In this document: one piece after another, positions 17,301-26,805 of the stretch | Position numbering within the stretch: position 1 is the first letter of the stretch | Layout of the letters: each line of letters starts with the position of its first letter | Assembly: GCA_016868815.1 (NCBI GenBank) | Contig: VGFQ01000002.1 | Coordinates: forward strand, 248,001 to 312,000 | DNA from: Bacteroidota bacterium | GTDB taxonomy: Bacteria > Bacteroidota > Bacteroidia > Chitinophagales > Chitinophagaceae | DNA: 64,000 nt | Reading direction: 5' to 3' | The notes under the pieces: generated by a model | What the model was told of the DNA's origin: nothing | The model's input: the letters and a program-made list of their open reading frames with translations, nothing else | Database searches by the model: none | Made by a program: the position numbers and the translations under genes

Positions 17301-19139
17301 TCATCTCTTATCATAGAGGCATCCTCCTTTTGTAAAAAGCCTGTCCACCTTCCGCTCCACCGCAGGATCCTTCTGCAGCACTGGGGCGTGGTGCGGTTTG
17401 ATGCGGGCATCCATGACCACAGGCCCTTCGCAACTCCAATGCTTGTTGCGGAAAAAAGACGCCACGCCGTGGATGTCGCTCGCGGGGTTGGTGCGGGTGA
17501 ATGCCACCCACAGGAAGTTGCCGAGCCGCTCGGCGGTGAAAGTCGCATCGTCGGCCCAAACGATGAGCGGCAGTCCCTGCAGTTCCTGAAGTGAACCTTG
17601 CAGATGCCCATCTATCTCCCGGAATGCTTTTTCGGCCGCTTCTGCTGTCGTGTAGGGCCCGGTGCGGATGGCGGCCACGCCTGGCATGACGAGCCGTGCG
17701 TCGGTGATGCCCGGGGCGGTGTGGAGTGCTTCAGGCAGTTCGGTCAAGAGGTTGCGGATGGGATCCCCGCAGGCGGCCAGTACGAGCTTGCTACCGCTGT
17801 TGAGGCCATGACCGGAATAGTCGAGCGTGTCGATTGTGGTCTCGGTGTAAAAGTGTAGGTCGCGTCGCAGGTCGATGCGTTCGAACACGAATCGGAGATA
17901 AGCTTCGATGTCGTGCGTCGACAGGTGTCCTTTTTCATCGGCTGCGATGAACAGGAACTTGGCTAGGCTCAACTGTCCGGTACCAAGGATGTGGTTGGCG
18001 ATGGTGAGCAATTCGGCCGGTCTTTTGACGGGCAGGTAGGGCGTGTAGCGTTCGCTGCCGATGGCGAGTAACAGCGGGTGTACGCCCGCGGCATCGACCG
18101 CATGCACTTCCTTCACGCCAGGTATCTCCTTCGGGATGGCGTCGCCCGTTATCTCATGGATGAGCTCTCCGAAGCTGGTGTCCTCCTGTGGGGGGCGTCC
18201 TACGACGGTAAATGGCCAGATGGCGTTCTTGCGTGCAAAGACCTTGTGGATGCGCAAGAGCGGGAAGGGGTGTTGCAGGCTGTAGTAGCCGAGGTGGTCG
18301 CCGAAGGGGCCTTCGGGCTTGTTCTCTCCTGGGTGCACATCCCCGGTGATCACGAAGTCGGCGTCGGTGCTGAGGCAGAAACCCTCGTGGTAGCAGTAGC
18401 GGAAGCGCCTTCCACCCAGCAGTCCGGCGAAGGTCATCTCGCTAAGTCCCTCAGGCAGGGGCATGACGGCCGCCACGGTATGGGAGGGAGGGCCGCCGGC
18501 GAAGACGCTGACCTTTAGCGGCTGCCCTTTCGCATTGGCCTTCGTCTGGTGGATGCCTATGCCCCGATGCAGCTGGTAGTGCAGGCCCGCCTCCTGGTTG
18601 GGCTTGTATGCATTTCCTCCGAGCTGGATGCGGTACATGCCCAGGTTGGCGTTCCAGATGCCGGGTTTCTCGATGTCTTCGGAATAGACCTGCGGGAGAG
18701 TAACAAAAGGGCCCCCGTCCATCGGCCAGTGCACAACCTGTGGGATCTCTGAGAGACGTATTTCCTCGTGCATCACGGGTTTGTGCAGCGGATTGCGGAG
18801 GGGCAGGGCCCGGAAGGCAGCCATAGCGGCTCCGACATGGCCGAAGGGGTCCTTCAGCGCGGCCATGGGCTCGTTCTTCAGACGTATGACCTGCCGGACG
18901 TGTTCGAGTTGGTGGCGGAAGAGGAAGCGGCTGCGCTCCAGCGTGCCGAAGAGGTTGGAGGCGGCCCGGAAGCGGCTGCCTTTCACGTTTTCGAAGAGGA
19001 GGGCCGGTCCGCCCGCCTCATGGACGCGCAGGTGGATGGAGGCCATTTCGAGATACGGGTCGACCTCCTCACGAATGCGTACGAGCTGTCCCACGCGCTC
19101 CAGGTCGAGCAGGGATCTCTCCAGGGAACAATATGCCAT
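17301..19139 (-). CDS. ubiD: UbiD-family prenyl-FMN-dependent decarboxylase
   Basis: A 612-residue UbiD homolog of the form common in Bacteroidota. Signatures include EVDPYLEMASIHLRVHEAGGPALLFENVKGS near the start, GGPPSHTVAAVMPLPEG, and the catalytic ENKPEGPFGDHLGYYS block with the Glu of PEGPFGDH. It decarboxylates an aromatic or unsaturated acid using prenyl-FMN made by UbiX (916-1485); a role in quinone synthesis is plausible but unproved. The start at MAYCSLER was preferred over seven extra codons because a perfect -7 box lies 5 bases upstream. The gene stands alone. Confidence 0.92.
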   Translation of the reverse strand: MAYCSLERSLLDLERVGQLVRIREEVDPYLEMASIHLRVHEAGGPALLFENVKGSRFRAASNLFGTLERSRFLFRHQLEHVRQVIRLKNEPMAALKDPFGHVGAAMAAFRALPLRNPLHKPVMHEEIRLSEIPQVVHWPMDGGPFVTLPQVYSEDIEKPGIWNANLGMYRIQLGGNAYKPNQEAGLHYQLHRGIGIHQTKANAKGQPLKVSVFAGGPPSHTVAAVMPLPEGLSEMTFAGLLGGRRFRYCYHEGFCLSTDADFVITGDVHPGENKPEGPFGDHLGYYSLQHPFPLLRIHKVFARKNAIWPFTVVGRPPQEDTSFGELIHEITGDAIPKEIPGVKEVHAVDAAGVHPLLLAIGSERYTPYLPVKRPAELLTIANHILGTGQLSLAKFLFIAADEKGHLSTHDIEAYLRFVFERIDLRRDLHFYTETTIDTLDYSGHGLNSGSKLVLAACGDPIRNLLTELPEALHTAPGITDARLVMPGVAAIRTGPYTTAEAAEKAFREIDGHLQGSLQELQGLPLIVWADDATFTAERLGNFLWVAFTRTNPASDIHGVASFFRNKHWSCEGPVVMDARIKPHHAPVLQKDPAVERKVDRLFTKGGCLYDKR

Positions 19140-19143
19140 TCTG

Positions 19144-19151
19144 CAAAGGTA
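19144..19151 (-). promoter_or_regulatory. -7 box of ubiD
   Basis: The minus-strand sequence TACCTTTG matches the consensus exactly and ends 4 bases before the ATG at 19139. The message would be nearly leaderless, and the longer in-frame start is excluded. Confidence 0.65.
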
Positions 19152-19212
19152 GGACGGCAAGGCTCCTCAGACCTCATATTTCGGAAATGCCCCGGATGCA
19201 GGGTGTTGGGAA

Positions 19213-19630
19213 CTATAAAACTTCACTAGCCTCGCGGATATGGTCGGTGGGGATGCCGGTGGCACGGACGACATCCTCATCCGTCATTTTTGGCGAGTCT
19301 CGGAAGAAAAACTTTAGTTGCATTGCATTCAAGAAGCCGAACATTACGCCATACTCAGCCCCGAAGTGCGACCATTATCTCGTGCTCTCCTGCCTGCCCC
19401 GGGCGCCACGACATTGAATATCGAGGATGCTCAGCCTGCCTTCGGGATGGTCGTTATGCAACGCCTCCGGCAGGTTGTGAAAGATATGGTTGAAGATGCT
19501 GTCACCTCTCGGTTCTGACCATCATTCCTTTATCGGCAAGGTAGTTTTCGGGATAATGCTCATCCAAGGTGCGTCCCTTGCGCCAATGCAGAAAATAACC
19601 ATTCAAAAGTGCCTGTGTCCTTAGTCGCTG
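19213..19630 (-). pseudogene. Decayed unidentified gene, with stop codon and frameshift
   Basis: Reading the minus strand gives protein-like segments in two frames. An open frame from about 19630 to 19505 contains NGYFLHWRKGRTLDEHYP and NYLADKGMMVRTER. After a shift near 19505 come GDSIFNHIFHNLPEALHN and GRLSILDIQ, an in-frame TAA (19377-19375), and then YGVMFGFLNAMQLKFFF and MTDEDVVRATGIPTDHIREA, ending at TAG 19213-19215. The amphipathic, even composition argues for former coding sequence. I do not recognise the family. The 5' end of the original gene cannot be placed and may have been lost beside the amidase gene. Confidence 0.6.
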
Positions 19631-19701
19631 TTACTCAGTCCCCACGGGCACATCCTGCCGGAGAAAAAAATTCCGAAATTGCGACTATTCAACTAATCCC
19701 T

Positions 19702-21276
19702 ATGCGAAGACGCTCCTTCCTCCGTTCCGGCATGCTGTCCGGAATGGCCCTAGGCTTTGGTAGTTCGACGACCGCGCAACCTGACTGGAGATCCAAAGGT
19801 TTCGATGCTTCCGACATCACCACCCTGCAGGGGCGTATGAAGGCGGGTAATCTGAGTTCGGTAAAACTCGTGAAGGAGTGCCTCGATCGGATCGGTGCGA
19901 TCGACAGGAGCGGACCGAAGATCAACTCTGTCATTGAACTCAACCCTGACGCCGTCGACATCGCTGCGTCCTTGGACGCGGAGAGGAAGGCGGGCCGCGT
20001 AAGGGGTCCCCTTCACGGCATACCCGTCCTCGTCAAAGACAATATCAACACAGGCGACAGGATGCAGACCACGGCGGGCTCCTTGGCGCTGGCCGGGAAC
20101 ATTGCGTCGTCCGATGCCTTCATCGTGGAACGACTCCGTGCCGCAGGTGCCGTTATTCTCGGCAAGACCAACTTGAGCGAATGGGCCAACTTCAGGTCGA
20201 ATCGCTCCACCAGCGGCTGGAGCAGTCGCGGCGGACAGACGAAGAACCCGCATATTCTGCCCCGCAACCCCTCCGGCTCCAGCTCCGGCTCGGGCGCCGC
20301 CGTAGCGGCCGGCCTCTGCCCCGTGGCGGTGGGGACAGAAACAGACGGATCCATCATCTCTCCCTCTTCACACTGCGGCATCGTCGGCCTCAAGCCTACC
20401 GTGGGGCTCTTGAGTCGCTCCGGCATCATCCCCATCTCCCAGACACAGGATACGGCGGGGCCTATGAGCCGCACCGTGCGCGACGCTGCCATCCTTTTGA
20501 CAGCCCTTGCGGGGGTAGATCCGCTTGACCAGGCTACTCAGGCTTCGCAAGGAAAGGGGGCAGCCGACTATACCTCTTTTTTGACACCCGATGCACTTCG
20601 CGGCCGCCGCATCGGATATGAAAAAAGACATCTGACGGGCAGTCACCTGGTGGTGCCTTTGTATGAAAAAGCCATTGCCGACTTAAGGGCTCAGGGAGCG
20701 GAGATGGTGGAAGTTGACTTTCTGAAACTGATGGCAACACACAGCGCCGGCGAGATTACCGTGTTGACCTATGAGTTTAAGGACGGGGTCGATCGGTACC
20801 TGTCGAGCGCCCGGGCCAAGGTCAAATCACTGGCCGAGGTGATCCGATACAATAGTGCCCATGCGGCCGAGGTTATGCCCTGGTTCCGGCAGGAGCTACT
20901 GGAAAACTGCCAGGCCAAAGGCGGTCTCGACAGTAAGGAATACAAAGAAGCCCTGCAGAGGTCTACGGGTGCCGGCGCTACCATCGTCGACTTTCTGAAG
21001 GCGCAGCGGCTCGACGCGATCGTCGGTGTCAGCAGTGGTCCGGCCGGCTTCACCGATCATCTCAATGGAGGCTACGGGACCGGTTTTTCCTTCTCCCAGC
21101 CGGCGGCCATGGCAGGATTTCCTCACGTCACGGTTCCTATGGGTTTTGTCTACGACCTGCCCGTCGGCCTCTCCTTCATGGGTGCCGCCTGGCAGGAAGG
21201 TCTCCTGCTGGGGATGGCGCATGCCTATGAACAGGCGACTCGGCATATCCGTCCACCCCGGTTTCTGCCCAGCTAG
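19702..21276 (+). CDS. Tat-exported amidase-signature-family hydrolase
   Basis: 524 residues starting with a twin-arginine signal (MRRRSFLRSG then a hydrophobic stretch), so export of a folded enzyme is expected. The amidase signature is intact: Lys112 in PVLVKDNINTGD, the Gly/Ser-rich NPSGSSSGSGAAVAAG and the GTETDGSIISPS strand with the nucleophile serine, forming the Ser-cisSer-Lys triad. It hydrolyses an amide in the periplasm. It is not GatA, which is cytosolic and accompanied by GatB/C. The start at MRRRSF was chosen because it gives a proper signal peptide. Confidence 0.92.
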   Translation: MRRRSFLRSGMLSGMALGFGSSTTAQPDWRSKGFDASDITTLQGRMKAGNLSSVKLVKECLDRIGAIDRSGPKINSVIELNPDAVDIAASLDAERKAGRVRGPLHGIPVLVKDNINTGDRMQTTAGSLALAGNIASSDAFIVERLRAAGAVILGKTNLSEWANFRSNRSTSGWSSRGGQTKNPHILPRNPSGSSSGSGAAVAAGLCPVAVGTETDGSIISPSSHCGIVGLKPTVGLLSRSGIIPISQTQDTAGPMSRTVRDAAILLTALAGVDPLDQATQASQGKGAADYTSFLTPDALRGRRIGYEKRHLTGSHLVVPLYEKAIADLRAQGAEMVEVDFLKLMATHSAGEITVLTYEFKDGVDRYLSSARAKVKSLAEVIRYNSAHAAEVMPWFRQELLENCQAKGGLDSKEYKEALQRSTGAGATIVDFLKAQRLDAIVGVSSGPAGFTDHLNGGYGTGFSFSQPAAMAGFPHVTVPMGFVYDLPVGLSFMGAAWQEGLLLGMAHAYEQATRHIRPPRFLPS

Positions 21277-21351
21277 CCATTCCGTAGCTGGTCAAGGGGC
21301 CGCTTTGATCTGCTTTGCCATGCCTGCCGAACTTTGTTTCTTTGCGATCGC

Positions 21352-22584
21352 ATGCTTTCCCCATCGCTTTCCTTCGAGAATACTGAGAATGCCTTTGCCT
21401 ATAAGGATGATGGCGCCCTCCGCCGCGCTCACCTCTTGTTTCAGGCGATGAGCCATCCCCTCCTGGTATCTTGGGGTACCCGACTCACCAGCTGGGCCAT
21501 GAAGGCCGGGCTTCCAATCGGCCAGCTGCTGCGGTCTACCCTCTTCCCTCAGTTCGTCGGCGGCGAGACACTCGAGGCGACGGCGCCCGTTGCCGCCATG
21601 CTCGGCGAGCACGGCGTGCAGGTGATCTTAGACTACGGCGTGGAAGGTGGTGCCGGCACGGAAGAAGCTCGTGAGCAGGCTTGTGCAGAATTCCTGCGCG
21701 TCGTCGACTATGCCGCCACACAGCCCAACATCCCCTTCATCAGCATCAAGGTGACGGGCATTGCCCGCTTTACCCTACTGGAAAAGCTCGACCGGTCTGT
21801 CGAAGCCCATGCCGGGCCACTGATGAAGCGATATGAGCAGGCCTTGGAAAGTTTGACGCAGGAAGAACAATTCGAATGGCAACAAGTCCATGAGCGGCTG
21901 GGACGCATCTGTGCCAGGGCCGCAGAAAAAGGAGTGGGTGTGCTTGTCGATGCGGAAGAAACCTGGATACAAGATCCTGTAGACATGTTGACATTGCTAA
22001 TGATGGACCGTTACAACAAGGGCCGTGCCGTCGTGTTCAACACGGCGCAACTCTACCGGCACGACCGGCTGGCCTTTGTAGTGGACTCTCTGGAATCCGC
22101 TGCGCAACGTGGATTTCTGCTGGGAGTCAAGCTGGTGCGGGGCGCATACATGGAAAAAGAAAGGGCACGTGCCCTCCAGCGAGGCTATCCATCGCCTATT
22201 CAGCAAGATAAGTCGACCACTGACCGCGACTTTAATGAAGCCGTGCAAAGCTGCCTCTCGCAACTGGAACATGCATCGGTCATCATCGCAACGCACAATG
22301 AGCAGAGCAACCTCCTGGCGGTTGAACAGCTGGCAGCAAAAGGTTGGTCGATGGATCACCCCCATGTGCATTTTTCCCAGCTTTATGGCATGAGCGACCA
22401 CATCACATTCAACCTTGCCAAGGCTGGATGCCGCGTCAGCAAGTATCTGCCCTTCGGGCCTTTTGACGACGTCGTGCCCTACCTGCTGCGCAGGGCTCAG
22501 GAGAATACGTCTGTGGCGGGACAGACAGGCCGGGAGCTGTTGCTGCTGCAAAAAGAGATGGCCCGTCGGCGGTCGGCTCGATGA
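21352..22584 (+). CDS. Proline dehydrogenase
   Basis: A 410-residue FAD-dependent proline dehydrogenase (monofunctional, PRODH barrel), which oxidises proline to pyrroline-5-carboxylate and passes electrons to quinone. Typical barrel segments are visible: ISIKVTGIAR, GVLVDAEETW, VKLVRGAYMEKER, VIIATHNEQS and SKYLPFGPFDDVVPYLLRR with the paired arginines that hold the proline carboxylate. There is no P5C dehydrogenase beside it. The start at MLSPSL follows a TTTCTTTG box at 21337-21344, close to the -7 consensus. Confidence 0.94.
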   Translation: MLSPSLSFENTENAFAYKDDGALRRAHLLFQAMSHPLLVSWGTRLTSWAMKAGLPIGQLLRSTLFPQFVGGETLEATAPVAAMLGEHGVQVILDYGVEGGAGTEEAREQACAEFLRVVDYAATQPNIPFISIKVTGIARFTLLEKLDRSVEAHAGPLMKRYEQALESLTQEEQFEWQQVHERLGRICARAAEKGVGVLVDAEETWIQDPVDMLTLLMMDRYNKGRAVVFNTAQLYRHDRLAFVVDSLESAAQRGFLLGVKLVRGAYMEKERARALQRGYPSPIQQDKSTTDRDFNEAVQSCLSQLEHASVIIATHNEQSNLLAVEQLAAKGWSMDHPHVHFSQLYGMSDHITFNLAKAGCRVSKYLPFGPFDDVVPYLLRRAQENTSVAGQTGRELLLLQKEMARRRSAR

Positions 22585-22596
22585 GGACTGCCCTGT

Positions 22597-23502
22597 TTAA
22601 CCTACCAGATAGGTCACGCCTTCCCGGCATACCTCTACGTCTGGAAATTCTGTGGCGGCTTCCTCGCGGAAGTCATCTAGGGCCTCGTATTTGTTACTGA
22701 AATGCCCCAAGATCAGTCGGCCAGCCCCCGCCAGCCGGGCAATACGGGCCGCTTGCAGGGCCGTCGAATGGTGGCGGGCATGTGCCTTCTCCCACTGGTC
22801 GTCGAGGTATGTTGCCTCATGATAGATTAAGTCTGAGCCCCGGACACTCTCTGCAATTGGCTCATGGAACGAGGTATCTGCACAGTAGGCATAGGCCTTT
22901 GGCACAGGTGGTGCAGCTGTGAGTTGCTCATTGGCGATGCGACGCCCTTGGGCATCGATGAAGTCTTCCCCGGCCTTCAGTTGGGGGAAGAAAGAAGAAG
23001 GCACGCCAGCGGCGCTGGCAGCCTCTGGTCGAACCTTACGCGGTCGTGGCTGCTCGCGGAAAAGAAACCCCCAGCACGGGATGCTATGGCGTACGCGGAA
23101 GCAGCGCACCGTGATGCGTGTGTCTTCAAAAAGAATTCCATCCTCCCCCAGGGCGTGGAAAACCAGCGGGTAACAAAGCCTCGACTCAGCAGCCGCCATC
23201 TGCAAGTCCAAGATGGCCTGTAGCGGCGGTGGGGCATAGAGATGGATCGGCTCTGTTCGGCCAGTAAGATTGTAGCTGTTCAACAGCCCAATCAGCCCGT
23301 AATAGTGGTCGCCATGCAGATGGGAGATGAAGATATGGCCGATGCGGCTCCGCCGGATTTTATAGCGGATCATCTGGATCTGTGTCCCCTCCCCACAGTC
23401 CACCAGAAAAAGGCGTTCGCCATCCGTCACGACCTGTGCCGTTGGATGTCGCTCATGCATCGGCAAGGCCGAGTTGTTACCTAGTATGGTGACAGCAAGC
23501 AT
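22597..23502 (-). CDS. rnz: Ribonuclease Z
   Basis: A 301-residue metallo-beta-lactamase-fold RNase Z that trims 3' ends of tRNA precursors. The zinc motif SHLHGDHYYG (HxHxDH at residues 61-66), the N-terminal DCGEGTQIQM and the C-terminal LGHFSNKY segment are diagnostic. It lies downstream of a STAS-domain gene on the same strand, a pairing often seen in Bacteroidota. Confidence 0.95.
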   Translation of the reverse strand: MLAVTILGNNSALPMHERHPTAQVVTDGERLFLVDCGEGTQIQMIRYKIRRSRIGHIFISHLHGDHYYGLIGLLNSYNLTGRTEPIHLYAPPPLQAILDLQMAAAESRLCYPLVFHALGEDGILFEDTRITVRCFRVRHSIPCWGFLFREQPRPRKVRPEAASAAGVPSSFFPQLKAGEDFIDAQGRRIANEQLTAAPPVPKAYAYCADTSFHEPIAESVRGSDLIYHEATYLDDQWEKAHARHHSTALQAARIARLAGAGRLILGHFSNKYEALDDFREEAATEFPDVEVCREGVTYLVG

Positions 23503-23611
23503 GGGAGAGTCGTTTGGCCTACGTTAGGATAGATAATCGAACGGAATGGGTCGGATATTGCGGGGACAGGGAGATTTTTGGGGATCCGGCAAGCCATCCA
23601 TCCAGTGCATG

Positions 23612-23980
23612 CTAGCCTAAAAGCTCCCGCTCGATCTCCTCCATCTGAACGATATCCCAAGCCTCGCTTTCCGTGGGGGTATGGTTCAGCAGCTCCAACA
23701 CCTCCTGCGCGTCGAGGAAAGCCTCGGCATCCGGAGTGAGACAGCAGATGACAAAGGATTGCTGCATCTCATAGGATTGCTGCTGCTCTGCTGCCAGCAA
23801 CCTTCCAATCGAAGCGTCGATCGTTGTGACGGAAGACAGATCCAGGATAAGGTTACCCGCCCCGGCATCGCGGCGTTGAGTCAGGTACTCCCGGAGTTCC
23901 TCTGACATATTGGCGGAAATGGTTGGTTCCATCACCCGGATGACGTCGAATCGTTCTTTGGTATCTATTTTGACGTGCAT
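23612..23980 (-). CDS. STAS-domain protein (anti-sigma-factor-antagonist-like)
   Basis: A 122-residue single STAS domain. The core DLSSVTTIDASIGRLLAAEQ (about residues 53-72) matches the loop that in SpoIIAA-type proteins carries the phosphorylated Ser/Thr; here the phospho-acceptor candidates are the Ser of IDAS or the neighbouring Thr. No kinase or phosphatase partner is nearby. The start at MHVKID was chosen because a -7-like TACATTTC box lies upstream at 24012-24005 and the longer frame is not STAS-like. It precedes rnz by 109 bases. Confidence 0.8.
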   Translation of the reverse strand: MHVKIDTKERFDVIRVMEPTISANMSEELREYLTQRRDAGAGNLILDLSSVTTIDASIGRLLAAEQQQSYEMQQSFVICCLTPDAEAFLDAQEVLELLNHTPTESEAWDIVQMEEIERELLG

Positions 23981-24163
23981 AAAAAAGCAATTTGTATGGT
24001 GGTCGAAATGTATTTTTGCATGGTGCAGTAGCATAGAGTATCTGGTCAGGTGATATTGGATTGTCAATCTATTGCTAATCTCTGGCCCGGCACTCAACTG
24101 CATGTGACATCTCAAAATTATTTTTTAACATTGTAATGGGACCCTACAAAAAATCCACACCGA

Positions 24164-26701
24164 ATGGATAATAACTTTTCAGCCCAGGTCAAAGAAGTCA
24201 TCTCCTACAGTAGGGAGGAGGCCTTGCGTTTGGGTAATGACTTCATCGGTACTGAACATTTGCTGCTGGGTGTGATCCGCGAAGGTGACAATACGGCAGT
24301 CAAGATTTTAAAGAATATGAATGTCGACCTCCAGGAGTTGCGCAAGGAGGTGGAGATGGCCGTCAAAGACAGGACCGGCAAGAATATCGCCAACATCAAC
24401 AATCTGCCTCTGACCAAGCAGGCGGAAAAGGTTATTCGCATCACTGTCCTTGAGGCCAAGGCCCTGAAGAGTCCGACTGTGGAGACAGAACACCTGATGC
24501 TTTCCATTCTCAAGAATAAGGAGAACATCGCTACCCAGATACTTAATCAGTTCGAAGTCGATTATGACCTATTTCGCAACGAGCTCGGACTTGTCAAAAG
24601 CAACGAAGCCCGCAGTGAATTCACCGACGACTCTGACGAAGAATTCGACGAGGAAAAGAAAGGATACCAACAACGCTCTAAACAGGCAGGCGCTGCCAAC
24701 GTAAAAAGTAAGACACCTGTCCTCGACAACTTTGGCCGCGACATCACCAAGCTCGCGGAAAACGGTAGCCTCGACCCCATCGTAGGCCGGGAAGAGGAAA
24801 TCGAACGCGTCTCACAGATCCTTTCCCGCCGCAAAAAGAATAATCCCATCCTGATCGGTGAACCCGGCGTGGGTAAGACCGCTATTGTGGAAGGCCTTGC
24901 CCTCCGCATCGTACAGCGCAAAGTCTCGCGGGTGCTCTATGACAAGCGGGTGGTGTCTTTGGATCTGGCGGCACTCGTGGCCGGCACCAAGTACCGTGGA
25001 CAGTTTGAAGAGCGGATGAAGGCGATCATGAACGAGTTGGAAAAGAATCGCGACGTCATTCTGTTCATTGATGAAATTCACACCATCGTAGGTGCCGGTG
25101 GTGCCAGTGGCTCGCTCGATGCCTCCAACATCTTCAAGCCGGCACTGGCTCGCGGAGAGCTCCAATGCATTGGAGCTTCAACGCTCGATGAATATCGCAT
25201 GTACATCGAGAAGGATGGCGCCCTGGATCGTCGCTTCCAGAAGGTCATGATAGACCCCCCCAGCGTTGAAGAGACCATCATCATCTTGCAGAATATCCGG
25301 TCGAAATACGAGGACTATCATAATGTCTCTTATTCCGATGAGGCCATCGACGCCTGCGTCAAACTGAGCGATCGGTACGTCACAGACCGGCTGCTTCCGG
25401 ACAAGGCCATTGACGTCATGGATGAGGTGGGAGCTCGGGTGCATTTGAAAAATATCAATGTGCCTGACTCGATCCTTGAGCTCGAGAAGAAAATCGAGGC
25501 CATCAAGCAGGAAAAGAATAAAGTCGTAAAAAGTCAACGCTTTGAAGAGGCTGCCTCTCTGCGAGATACCGAAAAGCGGCTGCAGGAAGATCTGGAAAAG
25601 GCTAAAGAGAACTGGGAGGAGGAAAGCCGACATCGGCGCTTCCCCATACATGAAGAGGCCATCGCAGAAGTGGTGAGTATGATGACGGGCATTCCAGTGA
25701 AAAAAATGGTGCAGGCGGAGACAGAGAAGCTCCGCAACATGGCCACAGATATAAAGGCTATGGTGGTTGGGCAGGAAGAAGCCATCTCCAAGGTAGTGAA
25801 GGCCATCCAACGCAACCGGGTGGGTCTCAAAGACCCCAAGAAACCCATCGGCACCTTTATCTTCCTGGGTCCTACCGGTGTGGGTAAGACAGAACTGGCC
25901 AGAGCCCTCTCTCGGTATATGTTTGACTCCGACGATTCGCTGGTGCGCATTGATATGAGCGAATACATGGAGAAGTTCACCGTCAGCCGTCTGATTGGAG
26001 CGCCTCCTGGCTACGTAGGATATGAAGAAGGTGGCCAGCTCACGGAGAAAGTTCGTAGAAAGCCCTATAGCGTCATCCTGCTCGATGAAATCGAGAAGGC
26101 ACATCCAGACATCTATAATATTCTGCTGCAAGTGCTAGACGACGGAATGCTCACTGACGGACTGGGCCGCAAGGTCGACTTCAAGAATACGCTGATCATC
26201 ATGACCTCTAACATCGGCGTGCGTCAACTGAAAGACTTCGGGGAAGGGGTCGGCTTCGCCACCAGCGCACGCGTTGCCCATGCGGAGGAAGCCAACAAGG
26301 CCGTCATAGAAAAAGCCTTGAAGCGGACCTTCTCACCCGAATTCCTCAACCGCGTTGATGATGTCATGATCTTCAACTCCCTGGAGCGTTCCCATATCTT
26401 CCAGATTATCGACATCCTCATGAAGGGTGTGATGAAGCGGCTTGTCAACCTGGGCTTCACCCTCGAACTCACCGAAGAGGCGAAGAATTTCATCGCCGAC
26501 AAAGGATACGACCCGCAATTCGGCGCAAGGCCTCTGCACCGCGCCATCCAGAAATACCTGGAAGACCCGTTGGCAGAAGAGATCCTGGCGATGCAGGTCA
26601 AGCAAGGGGATGTTCTGCTGGCAGACCTCGACAAGGAAAACCAGAAAATCCATTTCACCCTCAAGCACGATAAGACGCCCACTGAAATATCGGAGGCTTA
26701 A
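24164..26701 (+). CDS. clpC: ATP-dependent Clp protease ATPase subunit ClpC
   Basis: An 845-residue Hsp100 unfoldase. A Clp N domain (about 1-145) is followed by ATPase 1 with Walker [10 protein letters not shown], a central UVR motif ([19 protein letters not shown]) that identifies ClpC rather than ClpA or ClpB, and ATPase 2 with GPTGVGKTE and the [12 protein letters not shown] block. It feeds substrates to ClpP; no clpP is in the window. It is transcribed alone and closed by a good intrinsic terminator. Confidence 0.96.
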   Translation: MDNNFSAQVKEVISYSREEALRLGNDFIGTEHLLLGVIREGDNTAVKILKNMNVDLQELRKEVEMAVKDRTGKNIANINNLPLTKQAEKVIRITVLEAKALKSPTVETEHLMLSILKNKENIATQILNQFEVDYDLFRNELGLVKSNEARSEFTDDSDEEFDEEKKGYQQRSKQAGAANVKSKTPVLDNFGRDITKLAENGSLDPIVGREEEIERVSQILSRRKKNNPILIGEPGVGKTAIVEGLALRIVQRKVSRVLYDKRVVSLDLAALVAGTKYRGQFEERMKAIMNELEKNRDVILFIDEIHTIVGAGGASGSLDASNIFKPALARGELQCIGASTLDEYRMYIEKDGALDRRFQKVMIDPPSVEETIIILQNIRSKYEDYHNVSYSDEAIDACVKLSDRYVTDRLLPDKAIDVMDEVGARVHLKNINVPDSILELEKKIEAIKQEKNKVVKSQRFEEAASLRDTEKRLQEDLEKAKENWEEESRHRRFPIHEEAIAEVVSMMTGIPVKKMVQAETEKLRNMATDIKAMVVGQEEAISKVVKAIQRNRVGLKDPKKPIGTFIFLGPTGVGKTELARALSRYMFDSDDSLVRIDMSEYMEKFTVSRLIGAPPGYVGYEEGGQLTEKVRRKPYSVILLDEIEKAHPDIYNILLQVLDDGMLTDGLGRKVDFKNTLIIMTSNIGVRQLKDFGEGVGFATSARVAHAEEANKAVIEKALKRTFSPEFLNRVDDVMIFNSLERSHIFQIIDILMKGVMKRLVNLGFTLELTEEAKNFIADKGYDPQFGARPLHRAIQKYLEDPLAEEILAMQVKQGDVLLADLDKENQKIHFTLKHDKTPTEISEA

Positions 26702-26723
26702 CAAAATTTGGACAATGCATATA

Positions 26724-26755
26724 GCCGGCTGAGCAGCTTGCCAGCCGGCCTTTTT
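26724..26755 (+). terminator. Intrinsic terminator of clpC
   Basis: GCCGGCTG (26724-26731) pairs perfectly with CAGCCGGC (26742-26749), followed by CTTTTT, 23 bases after the clpC stop codon. Confidence 0.9.
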
Positions 26756-26793
26756 ATGCCCTCTGCCTACAGATCTCTCCTCGCTTGATTTGG

Positions 26794-26801
26794 TACTTTT
26801 G
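26794..26801 (+). promoter_or_regulatory. -7 box of tsaC
   Basis: TACTTTTG matches TAnnTTTG and ends 4 bases before ATG 26806. The message would be almost leaderless, and the in-frame ATG at 26785 is excluded. Confidence 0.65.
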
Positions 26802-26805
26802 CTCT

